A stretch of 21,379 bases of DNA from JBBSJV01 sp038256935 (GCA_038256935.1 JBBSJV010000013.1:1-21379); one strand, 5' to 3'; shown: positions 7,772 through 16,507, numbered from the stretch's first letter. Numbers and translations are program-made. The notes: a model not told the origin generated them from the sequence alone.

Positions 7772-8110
7772 CTAATTATGATGATCAGCTAATTTAGACT
7801 TTTCTTTGAATACAAATGATAAAGCTTTGTGGGTAGCTATTCTGACAGCGTCTTGATAGTCTTTACTTTCTCCTACTGCTGAAAAAGCTTGGCTTTTGTG
7901 CTCCTCTGTTAAGTTAATAGTAATAGTGTATGTATGATCTCCAAGATGCTGATTTTGTTCTAACCTGATATCAATATGTTCAATTACTACCTTAGTTTGC
8001 TCATTTATCTTTTCAAGCTTATCTAATTCTTGTTTTCTGAATTCTCCAAATGCAGCAGGCAATGTGGATTCAAAATCTGTGGGGTGAAAATGAATATGAA
8101 TTTTGGACAT
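7772..8110 (-). CDS. HPF/RaiA-like ribosome hibernation factor (probable)
   Basis: This small cytosolic protein has 112 residues. The pattern fits the ribosome hibernation-promoting factor fold (beta-alpha-beta-beta-beta-alpha): an N-terminal strand KIHIHFH, a helix with a KLEKI end, strands VIEHIDIRLEQ and TYTITINLT, then the final strand and helix SAVGESKDYQDAVRIATHKALSFVFKEKSK, which parallels the A-x-D-x-Y-x-A-I-D-x-A-x-x-K-L signature of HPF. Family proteins bind in the decoding region of the 30S subunit and silence ribosomes in starvation. The match to the signature is partial, hence the moderate confidence. It is the last gene of the secG operon, 16 bases after the binding-protein gene. 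It ends in a short His-rich tail (DHHN). Confidence 0.6.
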   Translation of the reverse strand: MSKIHIHFHPTDFESTLPAAFGEFRKQELDKLEKINEQTKVVIEHIDIRLEQNQHLGDHTYTITINLTEEHKSQAFSAVGESKDYQDAVRIATHKALSFVFKEKSKLADHHN

Positions 8111-8126
8111 AAGAATTTAATAAATT

Positions 8127-10124
8127 TTAAGACCTGTCGGGATCTTGATAAAACATAACCCTTCTTTTTTCAATATACCATTGTGGTAGGGTGTGGTAGA
8201 TATCTTCAACTAGTGTAATTTGATCGGGCAGGCTTTGAGAAAACTCAAATACTCTGGGTGAATAATTAAGCTCTTGCTTACCTTGGAATAAAGTCACTCC
8301 AACATACTCAGTCTTGAAGAAGTTGATAAGCACATTTCGTGAGTCTTGGTTTGTAAGATTACTTTGAGAGTAGGCTAGTAGATTTCCTTCAATTTCTTCA
8401 CCTTTGACTCTATCGTTTCTGGTAATATTACTAACGTTTCTACTACCTCTACCGTAAATTGGATAAATATCGCGGTTAACTAAATTTGTAGGGTAAAACA
8501 AGAAATGATATGTTTTATTAGTTATTCTTTGGGCAAGTTGTTCCTGAGTAAGCCATTCAGCATTAACTGGTATTCCCATGTCTCTAAATTTGTCTTGTAC
8601 TGAAACTCCATATTCTCTAAACTCTTGTAGTCCCACCATGCTAAGCTCATACCCGCTTGAGTTAAAATTATTACCAAAATAAGTTACTCGTTTTATGTTA
8701 TTGCTAGGATCATTATTGATGCCATAAATTGAGCTTCGATTAGTTCCTCTGACAGCTAGTAATTCATTTTCGATATTTCCACAGTCAAGCTCAAAGTTTT
8801 CATTAAACTGTAGAGGTACAAGTCTTTTTTCTCTAGGGATGTCATTAATAAAGGGTGCGTAAGAGTTTGGGATTTGATAATCTAATAAATTACAAACTAC
8901 GTATTTCCTAAGTGTCTGATTGACAAAATACCCTTTCAAGTTGGTGTTTGTAGGCTGTACGTTGATATATACATTAAAGAAACTATTAGTTGGTATAATG
9001 CTTTGCTCTAGTTCTAAATTCTTTTGAATTTCTTCAGAAGTAACATTGCTTGGTAATAAATATCTGGAGTATAAATCCAACCTATTGTTATTTTTCAGAT
9101 TTACTAATGAGCCTTGTGGATCAGAATTTCCTCCATTAAGATTACTTGTAAAATTGAATACGTAATAGTCTAAATTAACCTCACTGCCATTCAGATTATT
9201 AATACTGTTTCTAGTTAATATGACTCTAGAGATAGTGTTACTAAGAGGGTCTCTTTGAGGATTTACTGTTTCTTCTCTGATCGCATAAGGATTAGTAACT
9301 TGTTGCTGGAAGGTAAAGTATCCTGAAGAAACCGTAGGGTAAAGGGATTGAGTTGCTACTCTTAGATCGTCATTTGTTTTATTTTCAAAATACTCTTGAG
9401 AAATTGGAGAAAAATTTAACAAATAGATTAATTGAGGATTAAGAGCTGTAGCTGGGTCAGTTTTGCGGATAAAAAATTCTAAATTATCTTCAGCTGATGT
9501 AGTTATCTCCCAGCTTCTAAGAAGTGAGTTAAAATTACCATTACCACCGTTTTCTTTAAGTCTTTGAAATGAATATACAACATCGTTTACTGTAAGAGGT
9601 GTATTATTTGACCATCTAAGACCAGATCTTAATTTAAACCTCAAAACAGTAAAATCATTTTGAGGGCTATCTGCTTGATTTAACCAGACAGGAGCTTCTT
9701 CTAATAATACTGGGGTGATTATTGGATCAGCTGAGCTATTTACAAAATCGGGGTATTCAACAGTATATAAAGGGTGAAATAGCAAACTTGTCATCTTTTT
9801 TTCGGTATCCGTGCCAAGCTCTAAGACTGGATTAAGGCGCTGGATGCTATCTCCTAATACACCTTCAGAAAAAACACCGCCAGGAGCAGAGGCTTCAACT
9901 GTGATACTTCTGTATATTCCAAGGCCAAAAAAACTAAAAGAAATTACAAGCCCAATGCTAGCAATTGAGAAAATCAAAGGAACAGGATTTGGTGCTTCTG
10001 AAATTGCTTTGAAAAGAACCTGTGGCTGCTTGAACATAGTCCATTTGATTGGCCACGAGTCTTCTAAAAACCCTTGTAATTGGTATTTAAATTCGTTCCA
10101 AGAGTTGGAGTTGTTTTCAAACAT
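8127..10124 (-). CDS. Membrane-anchored peptide-type ABC transporter substrate-binding protein (family 5)
   Basis: The protein has 665 residues. An N-terminal cytosolic stretch of about 47 residues is followed by one membrane helix (48-70) and a large extracytoplasmic domain. That domain starts with GGVFSEGVLGDSIQRLNPVL and MTSLLFHPLY, the usual opening of SBP family 5 (OppA/DppA-like), and continues with LRFKLRSGLRWSNNTPLTVNDVVYSF, the family signature region. There is no lipobox cysteine, so the uncleaved helix replaces a lipid anchor. No OppBCDF permease or ATPase gene is in the window, so the ligand and partner are unknown; the protein could work with a distant transporter or simply scavenge peptides at the surface. 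It lies 12 bases after secG in the same operon. There is no Shine-Dalgarno sequence. Confidence 0.85.
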   Translation of the reverse strand: MFENNSNSWNEFKYQLQGFLEDSWPIKWTMFKQPQVLFKAISEAPNPVPLIFSIASIGLVISFSFFGLGIYRSITVEASAPGGVFSEGVLGDSIQRLNPVLELGTDTEKKMTSLLFHPLYTVEYPDFVNSSADPIITPVLLEEAPVWLNQADSPQNDFTVLRFKLRSGLRWSNNTPLTVNDVVYSFQRLKENGGNGNFNSLLRSWEITTSAEDNLEFFIRKTDPATALNPQLIYLLNFSPISQEYFENKTNDDLRVATQSLYPTVSSGYFTFQQQVTNPYAIREETVNPQRDPLSNTISRVILTRNSINNLNGSEVNLDYYVFNFTSNLNGGNSDPQGSLVNLKNNNRLDLYSRYLLPSNVTSEEIQKNLELEQSIIPTNSFFNVYINVQPTNTNLKGYFVNQTLRKYVVCNLLDYQIPNSYAPFINDIPREKRLVPLQFNENFELDCGNIENELLAVRGTNRSSIYGINNDPSNNIKRVTYFGNNFNSSGYELSMVGLQEFREYGVSVQDKFRDMGIPVNAEWLTQEQLAQRITNKTYHFLFYPTNLVNRDIYPIYGRGSRNVSNITRNDRVKGEEIEGNLLAYSQSNLTNQDSRNVLINFFKTEYVGVTLFQGKQELNYSPRVFEFSQSLPDQITLVEDIYHTLPQWYIEKRRVMFYQDPDRS

Positions 10125-10136
10125 AATAAGAATTTA

Positions 10137-10385
10137 CTAGATATAAAGCTCTAGAATTCTGAAAATTACAAAACCTGCGATACAAATTACTGTGAAATTA
10201 ACCACCCATTTTTCAATACCTCTACGAGTAAGATAAACTTCGTTACTACCTCCAAAAGAAGATGATAGTCCTACACCACGATTTTGTAATAGGATCAGAA
10301 TGGTTGCAATAACCAATAATACTATTTGAGCCGGTAAAAGATAGGGCGAAATGGATTGGGTAAAATTTTGAATAAATTCTGACAT
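10137..10385 (-). CDS. secG: Preprotein translocase subunit SecG
   Basis: SecG is the small accessory subunit of the SecYEG channel and stimulates SecA-driven protein export. The 82-residue protein has the family layout: membrane helix 1 (about 17-35), the conserved cytosolic loop LLQNRGVGLSSSFGG followed by RRGIEKW, and membrane helix 2 (about 58-80). Length and topology are typical. It is the first gene of a minus-strand operon with the anchored binding protein and the HPF-like protein, and is divergent from frr. A perfect TATAAT on the minus strand (10432-10437) would give a leader of about 40 bases; TTGACA at 10422-10427 is also present but poorly spaced to any -10 box. Confidence 0.93.
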   Translation of the reverse strand: MSEFIQNFTQSISPYLLPAQIVLLVIATILILLQNRGVGLSSSFGGSNEVYLTRRGIEKWVVNFTVICIAGFVIFRILELYI

Positions 10386-10431
10386 ATTCTTTATCTAAAA
10401 CTTTAAGGGTTTACTGTGTTCTGTCAATACT

Positions 10432-10437
10432 ATTATA
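10432..10437 (-). promoter_or_regulatory. TATAAT -10 box for the secG operon
   Basis: It is a perfect -10 hexamer on the minus strand, about 47 bases upstream of the secG ATG. No convincing -35 box lies 16-18 bases before it, so this is only a candidate. Confidence 0.4.
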
Positions 10438-10487
10438 CAATCCTAGTCTAATCAATTTTAAATATTATACTTATTGCTATGGTGATA

Positions 10488-10513
10488 TTGACAATTAGTG
10501 CTTGTGATACAAT
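10488..10513 (+). promoter_or_regulatory. Promoter of frr with extended -10
   Basis: TTGACA (10488-10493) is followed by an extended -10, TG-A-TACAAT (10505-10513). The spacer of 14 bases is short, which the TGn extension may offset. The predicted transcription start is near 10520, 4 bases before the ATG at 10524. It lies inside the longer ORF that could start at 10479, so it argues for the downstream start codon. Confidence 0.5.
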
Positions 10514-10523
10514 ATCTAAGTAT

Positions 10524-11069
10524 ATGCCATCGTATAATTTATTAACTGGAAACGAGATCAAAGATAGATATCAAAAAAAACTAACTAGCATTCGCAGTAA
10601 TCTAGTAAATTCATCAATACTAGAGTCCATTTTAGTAACTGCTTACGGTACCAAAATGCACATTTATGAGCTGGCAACTATTACTAAACCAGAATCTGCT
10701 CAGCTGCTGATTACCCCGTTTGATAAGTCATTAAACCAAGCTATTTCCAAAGCCATCGAAGATGCATCTATTGGAGTCAATCCTGTAGATGATGGGGCAG
10801 GACTTAGACTATCTTTTCCTCCCATGACCCAAGATGATAAACTAAAAAGAGTAAAAGAATTACATAAATTACAAGAAGAAGCCAGAGTAGATGTTAGGCT
10901 TCACAGACAAGACCTACTTAAGGACAAGAAAAAAGAAAAAGAAGACGGACTGATCAGCGAAGATGAGTTGAGTAGCTTTGAAAAACAATTACAAACAGAG
11001 GTAGATTCTATAAACAAAGAAATTGAGGAAATGACCAAAGAAAAAGAGGTTGAAATAATGCAAGTTTAG
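10524..11069 (+). CDS. frr: Ribosome recycling factor
   Basis: RRF, with EF-G, splits post-termination ribosomes. Conserved parts are visible: an N-terminal helix, the ELATITKPESAQLLITPFDKS block (family: QLANISVPEPRLLVIQPWDKS), AISKAIEDASIGVNPVDDGAGLRLSFPPMT, and the C-terminal three-helix arm with SEDELSSFEKQLQ. The RTGRA motif is degenerate (IRSNLVNSSIL). The ORF could begin at 10479 (196 residues), but the ATG at 10524 gives 181 residues, close to the usual 185. It also puts the RTGRA-equivalent at the normal distance from the start and lies 4 bases after a predicted transcription start; the extra 15 residues resemble nothing in the family. It is first in the operon frr, 11087-12448, valS, nrdR. 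Confidence 0.93.
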   Translation: MPSYNLLTGNEIKDRYQKKLTSIRSNLVNSSILESILVTAYGTKMHIYELATITKPESAQLLITPFDKSLNQAISKAIEDASIGVNPVDDGAGLRLSFPPMTQDDKLKRVKELHKLQEEARVDVRLHRQDLLKDKKKEKEDGLISEDELSSFEKQLQTEVDSINKEIEEMTKEKEVEIMQV

Positions 11070-11086
11070 TATCAATTTTTACCAGT

Positions 11087-12448
11087 ATGTTTAAATTTAT
11101 CAGTCCTAATTTAGTTAGTAAAGTGTTTTATAAAAGCATATCCATTTGTTCTTTATTTTTACTTGGTTTAAATTTTTTGGTGCTTCCCTTAACTGCTCAA
11201 ACTGCACCTAATCCAATTTCTCTAGCTATAAATATTGTTGAGAAAAATGGTGTTCGTTTAAACACAACCAGAGTTAATAATAGTAGCTACACATTTAGTG
11301 ATAGTTTAGATGGAAATGATCTTATTAGATACCAATGGCAAGGGGTGGATCTAAATCTCAAATACAAACAAACCCCAGCTAGAGATGGCGGATATATCAA
11401 AGTCTTCAAAGATACCGTGACTCCAGAAAACTTACTCACTGACCAAGGAACAGATAACTACCCCCTCAGACTTTCTGAGCTTTCTGATAGATTAGTTGCT
11501 GGTCAAAATGTGCTGCTTTTTGTATATGTAAATAGTTTTACTGGCACCGAATACGCCCCAGTGAGCCTTACTTTTAACTTTGCAAAAGTCAGTGATGATC
11601 CAGCAATTAATATCCAAAGACCAAATGCTGGAGCTATATTTATGCAAGGCCTTATCCAGCCAATTGAGCTTAGTCTTAGCAATTTTAGATTATCTCCAAA
11701 TCCTTCCAATAGGCCTGAAGTTGGGAAAATTTTGGTATATGCAAACAGCATCAATGCTAATAATTTAATTGGTAGATTAACAACTGGAAATGTTACCAGT
11801 GATGATTTATTTTCAGTAACAGCAGACTCGGATGATTTTGTATGGGATAAAATAGAAGATAACCAAAATGGAAAGTTAATTTTTGTACTTACTGACTCTA
11901 CAGAAAGAGTCTTGCCATACACTGCTGAAGTCCCAATCATTACCAATTTTAGAAATAGCTTGTCACTAGGATTACCAAAACTTACTATTATTGAGCCACT
12001 CAAAAATGCAACAAATCTATCTATTACTAATGATACTGAGATTATTTTACAGTTAGAAAACTTTGAACTACTTGAAAGCGTTAACATGCTTTCTCGAGAC
12101 CAATCCCCTACAAATACTAAGGGGTATATGCAAATCATTGTGATTTCTGGAGACAAAGGCGAGCCTATTCAGCCGCGGTGGTCTAGAACCAATTTTACAC
12201 TCAATGATATAAACTACCGTAGCACTACTGAAGGGCAAAAAACCATCAAGGTGCAGCTGGTTAATGAAGAATTTGAAATTTTACAACCAGAAGTTAGTGA
12301 TAGTATTACTTTCTTTTACAAACCATCTCAAGACCTTGCTCAAGAAAATGAAATCCAAGTAGAAAGCAATGTCTGGAGACTGGTTTTTATCGGTCTTACT
12401 GTCCTATTAGTTGTTGGTGGAATTTCAGTTTTGATCACCAAAGGTTAA
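11087..12448 (+). CDS. Secreted protein with signal peptide and C-terminal membrane anchor, unknown function
   Basis: The protein has 453 residues. A signal peptide runs to about residue 37-40 (hydrophobic SICSLFLLGLNFLVLPL, then TAQTA). The middle is rich in beta-strand-prone, Ser/Thr/Asn-rich sequence, probably two or more Ig- or fibronectin-like domains; the strand-like run LIRYQWQGVDLNLKYK and a repeated IQRPNAG / IIEPLKNA pattern that may open successive domains support this. A single membrane helix at about 428-449 with a short KG tail would hold the C-terminus in the membrane, so most of the protein faces outside. I do not recognise the family. It lies 17 bases after frr and 10 bases before valS on the same strand, an unexpected surface protein within a translation operon. 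There is no Shine-Dalgarno sequence. Confidence 0.75.
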   Translation: MFKFISPNLVSKVFYKSISICSLFLLGLNFLVLPLTAQTAPNPISLAINIVEKNGVRLNTTRVNNSSYTFSDSLDGNDLIRYQWQGVDLNLKYKQTPARDGGYIKVFKDTVTPENLLTDQGTDNYPLRLSELSDRLVAGQNVLLFVYVNSFTGTEYAPVSLTFNFAKVSDDPAINIQRPNAGAIFMQGLIQPIELSLSNFRLSPNPSNRPEVGKILVYANSINANNLIGRLTTGNVTSDDLFSVTADSDDFVWDKIEDNQNGKLIFVLTDSTERVLPYTAEVPIITNFRNSLSLGLPKLTIIEPLKNATNLSITNDTEIILQLENFELLESVNMLSRDQSPTNTKGYMQIIVISGDKGEPIQPRWSRTNFTLNDINYRSTTEGQKTIKVQLVNEEFEILQPEVSDSITFFYKPSQDLAQENEIQVESNVWRLVFIGLTVLLVVGGISVLITKG

Positions 12449-12458
12449 TTAAAAATTT

Positions 12459-15400
12459 ATGAGTTTAAATACTAGCTATCAACCCAAAGAATACGAAACT
12501 AGTATCCAAGAGATTTGGCAGAAAGCAGGTGTGGGAAAGCCTGAAAAACACTATCAAAAAGGCCAAAATGATGGTAAAACCACTCACACTATTTTGATGC
12601 CACCACCGAATCTAACTGGTCCAATGCATGCAGGGCATTCCTATCAGCATTACTTAATGGATACCCTCAGTAGATATAACCGCCAAAGGGGTAAGTGGAA
12701 TTTGTGGTATCCTGGAGTCGATCATGCTGGAATCCAGTTAGAAGGGGTGATTAGTAAGTTAATCCTGAAGGGAGAGTTTGATAGTATTATCCAAGAAAAA
12801 CTAACAGGTCTTGATTTTATTTGTAAAGAACATGACAAAGTTGCTTCAATAATTGAGTTTGATGGCGAGACAATCCTCAGAGAAGACCTGCATACTTGGC
12901 TCAAAAAAAACCATCCAGATTTGTGGCTAGAACTAGCTTGGTCCAAGGTGAATTTGTGGAGAGATAATCAAAAACAACAAGCTCAAGTTTTAGGAGATAC
13001 TCCTGATTACAGTAGGCAATTATTCACTCTTGATCCAAAAGCAGTAGAGATGGTTAACCTTGCATATATCAAATACTGGGAAGACAATCTGATCTATAAG
13101 GGAGCCTACTTGGTAAACTGGTCAGTGGGGCTACAAACTGCACTCTCTGACGTAGCTGGAGAGATCGAATACGAAACTAAGGTTGATCCTTTTATCAGCT
13201 TTTATTATGATCTAGAAGAAATCAATTTTCCAGGTGATACAGTCCCAGAATCAACAGCTCAAATCCTAGCTCAAACCATCCAAGAAACTCTTTCTACTAT
13301 CGAAGTCTCAACGGTTAGGCCTGAGACAATTTTTGGTGATGTTGCAATTGCCGTTCACCCCAAGATTTTAGAAAAGTTAATTTCAGAAAAAAAGTTTAGC
13401 CAGCAAATTATAGACCTGATAGAAAGCTCAAAACTAGATATTTATTATAAAATCGCCACCCTTAACAAATTTAAAGTAAAGCTAATTATTAGCGGCGAAG
13501 TAGACCCAGATTTTGGGTCAGGTGCACTTAAAATCACACCTGCTAGTGATATTACGGATTATAATATCTGGAAAAAATACCTTCAAAATGATATCCCAGT
13601 ATTCCCCCATAGCATTGATCGCAGCGGCAGGTTAAGTTTAAGTTGCGGCGATTACTCAGGTCTGAGCGTGCAAACTGCTAGAATAAAAATCATCAAAGAT
13701 CTGATAGAAAATGGGCAAGTGCCTTTTACAATTGAGCCTGACTTAGAAAATGGCGAATCAGAACTCAAGGAATTTGAAGTCTTAACTGATCAAGAACTTG
13801 AAAAACTTGATTACAAAAAGCAAATTGAATATTTAGCTCAGCTTTACCCTGAATACAAGGTAGATTGGAACTATTCTCATAACGTCTCAATTTGTGAAAG
13901 AACAAAAACTGTTATCGAACCTTTGATAAGTGAAGAGTTTTTCCTAAGTTTTGAAAATAAAGCTATTTCGACAGGTAAAAACTTACAACAACATGGCCTT
14001 GAAGGGGTAGGGGAAGTGAATTTTTACACACCTGATTTTAAAGATAGGGCCACTAACTTTTTAGAAAATATCCATGACTGGTGTATTAGTAGGGACGTGA
14101 TTTGGGGTCACAAAATGCCAGTTTGGTACAATCTTGATCTTAATTCGGGAAAACTGTTTTTTGATTTTAACCAGATGGAAAGTGAAGTAGAAATCGAAGG
14201 TCAAAATCACCTAGTCGCTAACTTATTTAAAGTACAAGTCGATAAACCAACGCAACCAGGGAATTGGGTCCGAGAAGAGAAAATATTAGATACTTGGTTT
14301 AGCTCCAGTTTATGGCCACTTAGTACTTTAAATTACCCCGCAACTCAATTGCCAGTACATATCGATGTCCAAGAAGTAACTACTGAAAACATCCAGCCAG
14401 ACTCCAAAGACTGTGTTTTTGTAATTATTCACAACCCCCAAACTGATCAGTTTTTGATCCAAGTAAACCCACAAGATTCCATTCATAGTACTAAGTACCA
14501 TCTTCTGGGAAGAAAGCTAAAAGCAGGGGAAAATCAAGTAGCTGGAATTTTTAGAGAGTTAGAAGAAGAGGCTGGAATTACAAGTATTGATCCTGAAAAA
14601 CTCAAATTTGTAGGCAACTATAAAATTATTAGAACCCAAAATAAAAATAATAAAGAGCTTAATATTGAACTCAATTCTCAGATATTTTATTTACCAAACC
14701 AAGATTATTTTGACAGTTGGTTAGATTCTGGTAATGGAAAGCAAACCACAAAATGGGTAGAAAGAAGTGATCTTATAGCCAATCTTATCCCAGCCTTTAC
14801 TGATCTGATTGAAAGCCTTGATGGAATAGAAAAACATGATTTACCAGAAATATTTTACACCTATCCCACCCAAGAGCTAACCACGGCTAAAGAAATCTTC
14901 TACGTTTGGGTAGTTCGCATGATTGTACTTAGTAAATACTTTACAGGCCAGATTCCCTTTGAAAGTGTAGTAATAACCCCGACAGTACTAGATGAAACAG
15001 GCAAAAAAATGAGCAAAAGCCTTGGTAATGGACTTGACCCAGTTGAAGCAATTAGCAATTACTCTTCTGACTCTCTTCGCCTAGCTATGATGGCGGGGAT
15101 GTATCCAAATCGTAATATGAGACTAGGCGGGGATATTGCAAACAGGGCCATGGAAAAATACAGAAACTTTGGAAATAAAATCTGGAATGTAGCAAGGTTT
15201 ATTGAATTGATGGAAGAGCAAAATCCAGCGGATAGTGAAGTCGAATCAAAAGAATTAAGCGATGCCTCTAAATGGATACTAGATAAATTTATCTCACTTG
15301 AAGACTCTTTTGAAAAGGAAGTCCTGAGCTACGAGCTAGGGCATATTGTAGATGATCTGTACAATTTTTTGTGGGATTATTTTGCCAATTGGTACGTAGA

Positions 15401-16052
15401 ATATCTCAAGACTGAGCCTTCTCAAATCTCTTTTGCAAGAAAGCTTTTTACCCAATTTATCAAATTATCACACCCGTTTTTACCTTATGAAACAGAAGTT
15501 TTATGGAAAGAATTTGTAGGAGGCAATGACTTATTAGTTTTTGAAAGATACGATGTAAACTGGTCTAGATCTTTGCAAACACCAAGCTCAAATAATGACT
15601 TTGAAAATATCGTCTCTCTTCTTCAAAATATTCGCTCTACTAGAGGTTTATTTGCAATTGACCCTGCAGGTAAAATAAAGGCTACGACCACTTCCAAAAA
15701 AATATTAGAATACCAACAGTTTTTCCATTTGATAGGAAAAGTTGAAATTAAACTGTCTGATAATTCAAACTCAGCTGGGTATTTGATCAAAATTGAAGGT
15801 CATGATATCAGCTTAGATTTATTGGATTATATCCAAGATCCTGCTTTAGAAATAATTAAAACCAACAAACAAGTCGATAATATCAATAAACAAATATCTA
15901 TTATTGATAAAACTCTTGCCAACCCTCAGTTTATACAAAAAGCTGAAAAAGAAGTGATTGAGCAAAAAAATAGTGATTTAGAGTCCAGAAAAGCTGATCT
16001 GGGTAATCTTAATCTCAAGCTACAATTTTTAAAATCTAATTCCAAAGTCTAA
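12459..16052 (+). CDS. valS: Valyl-tRNA synthetase with an internal Nudix hydrolase domain
   Basis: This class I aminoacyl-tRNA synthetase attaches valine to tRNA-Val. The length of 1197 residues is far above the usual 880-950. Landmarks: PPPNLTGPMHAGH (HIGH box HAGH, 57-60), GVDHAGIQ, the editing-domain motif STVRPETIFGD and DFGSGALKITPASD, DWCISRDVIWGHKMPVWY, LDTWFSSSLWP, KMSKS (850-854), the anticodon-binding helices, and a C-terminal coiled coil as in ValRS. Between STLNYP (ending about 627) and the next catalytic block (about 797, IFYTYP) about 160 residues are inserted. These form a Nudix domain with box residues E691, R699, E700, E703, E704 and G706; the box's first Gly is R685. The CP1 zinc knuckle is lost (NWSVGLQTALSD). 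The stop overlaps the nrdR start by one base (TAATG). Confidence 0.96.
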   Translation: MSLNTSYQPKEYETSIQEIWQKAGVGKPEKHYQKGQNDGKTTHTILMPPPNLTGPMHAGHSYQHYLMDTLSRYNRQRGKWNLWYPGVDHAGIQLEGVISKLILKGEFDSIIQEKLTGLDFICKEHDKVASIIEFDGETILREDLHTWLKKNHPDLWLELAWSKVNLWRDNQKQQAQVLGDTPDYSRQLFTLDPKAVEMVNLAYIKYWEDNLIYKGAYLVNWSVGLQTALSDVAGEIEYETKVDPFISFYYDLEEINFPGDTVPESTAQILAQTIQETLSTIEVSTVRPETIFGDVAIAVHPKILEKLISEKKFSQQIIDLIESSKLDIYYKIATLNKFKVKLIISGEVDPDFGSGALKITPASDITDYNIWKKYLQNDIPVFPHSIDRSGRLSLSCGDYSGLSVQTARIKIIKDLIENGQVPFTIEPDLENGESELKEFEVLTDQELEKLDYKKQIEYLAQLYPEYKVDWNYSHNVSICERTKTVIEPLISEEFFLSFENKAISTGKNLQQHGLEGVGEVNFYTPDFKDRATNFLENIHDWCISRDVIWGHKMPVWYNLDLNSGKLFFDFNQMESEVEIEGQNHLVANLFKVQVDKPTQPGNWVREEKILDTWFSSSLWPLSTLNYPATQLPVHIDVQEVTTENIQPDSKDCVFVIIHNPQTDQFLIQVNPQDSIHSTKYHLLGRKLKAGENQVAGIFRELEEEAGITSIDPEKLKFVGNYKIIRTQNKNNKELNIELNSQIFYLPNQDYFDSWLDSGNGKQTTKWVERSDLIANLIPAFTDLIESLDGIEKHDLPEIFYTYPTQELTTAKEIFYVWVVRMIVLSKYFTGQIPFESVVITPTVLDETGKKMSKSLGNGLDPVEAISNYSSDSLRLAMMAGMYPNRNMRLGGDIANRAMEKYRNFGNKIWNVARFIELMEEQNPADSEVESKELSDASKWILDKFISLEDSFEKEVLSYELGHIVDDLYNFLWDYFANWYVEYLKTEPSQISFARKLFTQFIKLSHPFLPYETEVLWKEFVGGNDLLVFERYDVNWSRSLQTPSSNNDFENIVSLLQNIRSTRGLFAIDPAGKIKATTTSKKILEYQQFFHLIGKVEIKLSDNSNSAGYLIKIEGHDISLDLLDYIQDPALEIIKTNKQVDNINKQISIIDKTLANPQFIQKAEKEVIEQKNSDLESRKADLGNLNLKLQFLKSNSKV

Positions 16053-16507
16053 TGCGCTGTCCTAAATGTAACTTTCCAAACACCAAAGTATATGACACTA
16101 GAGTTAGCCATCATGGCAAAGTAACAAGGCGAAGGAGAGAGTGTTACAAATGCAGCTACAGATTTACCACTATTGAAGAAATCAAAGTCATGGACCTTAA
16201 GGTGGAGAAAAGAAATGGACAGGTGACAGATTTTAGCGAAGAAAAACTTGAGCAGGGTATTAGAAAAGCCTTCAACAAAAGAACAATTGATAATCAAAAA
16301 GTAGCTACGGTAGTCCAAAGAGTAGTAGATGATGTCTTAGCAACTGGTAAAAAAACAGTCAAAGCCACCAAAATTGGTAAGTTAGTTCTCAAACATCTCA
16401 AAGAAGTTGATGAAGCTGCCTATATTTGTTATGGGGCTATGTTTTGGTCATTTGCAAGTGTCAAAGACTTTAATAGATTACTTGGAGAACTAGATCAAGA
16501 AGCTTAA
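16052..16507 (+). CDS. nrdR: Transcriptional repressor NrdR
   Basis: NrdR represses ribonucleotide reductase operons; its ATP-cone domain senses ATP/dATP and its zinc ribbon binds NrdR boxes. The 151-residue protein has both parts: a zinc ribbon with C3, C6, C31 and C34 and the basic RRRREC segment, then the ATP-cone (about 49-140) with VEKRNGQVTDFSEEKLEQGIRKAF and the end motif VKDFNRLLGEL. Length is standard. The ATG shares one base with the valS stop codon, so it should be translated by coupling with valS. Its usual targets (nrd genes) are not in the window, apart from the RNR-like composite gene, which lacks catalytic residues and has no NrdR box that I can see upstream. It is convergent with the hydrolase gene, 5 bases apart. 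Confidence 0.97.
   Translation: MRCPKCNFPNTKVYDTRVSHHGKVTRRRRECYKCSYRFTTIEEIKVMDLKVEKRNGQVTDFSEEKLEQGIRKAFNKRTIDNQKVATVVQRVVDDVLATGKKTVKATKIGKLVLKHLKEVDEAAYICYGAMFWSFASVKDFNRLLGELDQEA

Noticed and set aside
9811..10140. Plus-strand ORF of 109 codons
   Set aside because: It is antisense to the N-terminal part of the anchored binding protein.
11503..12156. Minus-strand ORF of 217 codons
   Set aside because: It is antisense to the secreted protein gene, which has a clear signal peptide, C-terminal anchor and operon context; the antisense product has scrambled hydrophobicity and no motif.
16049..16318. Minus-strand ORF of 89 codons
   Set aside because: It is antisense to the nrdR zinc ribbon and ATP-cone.
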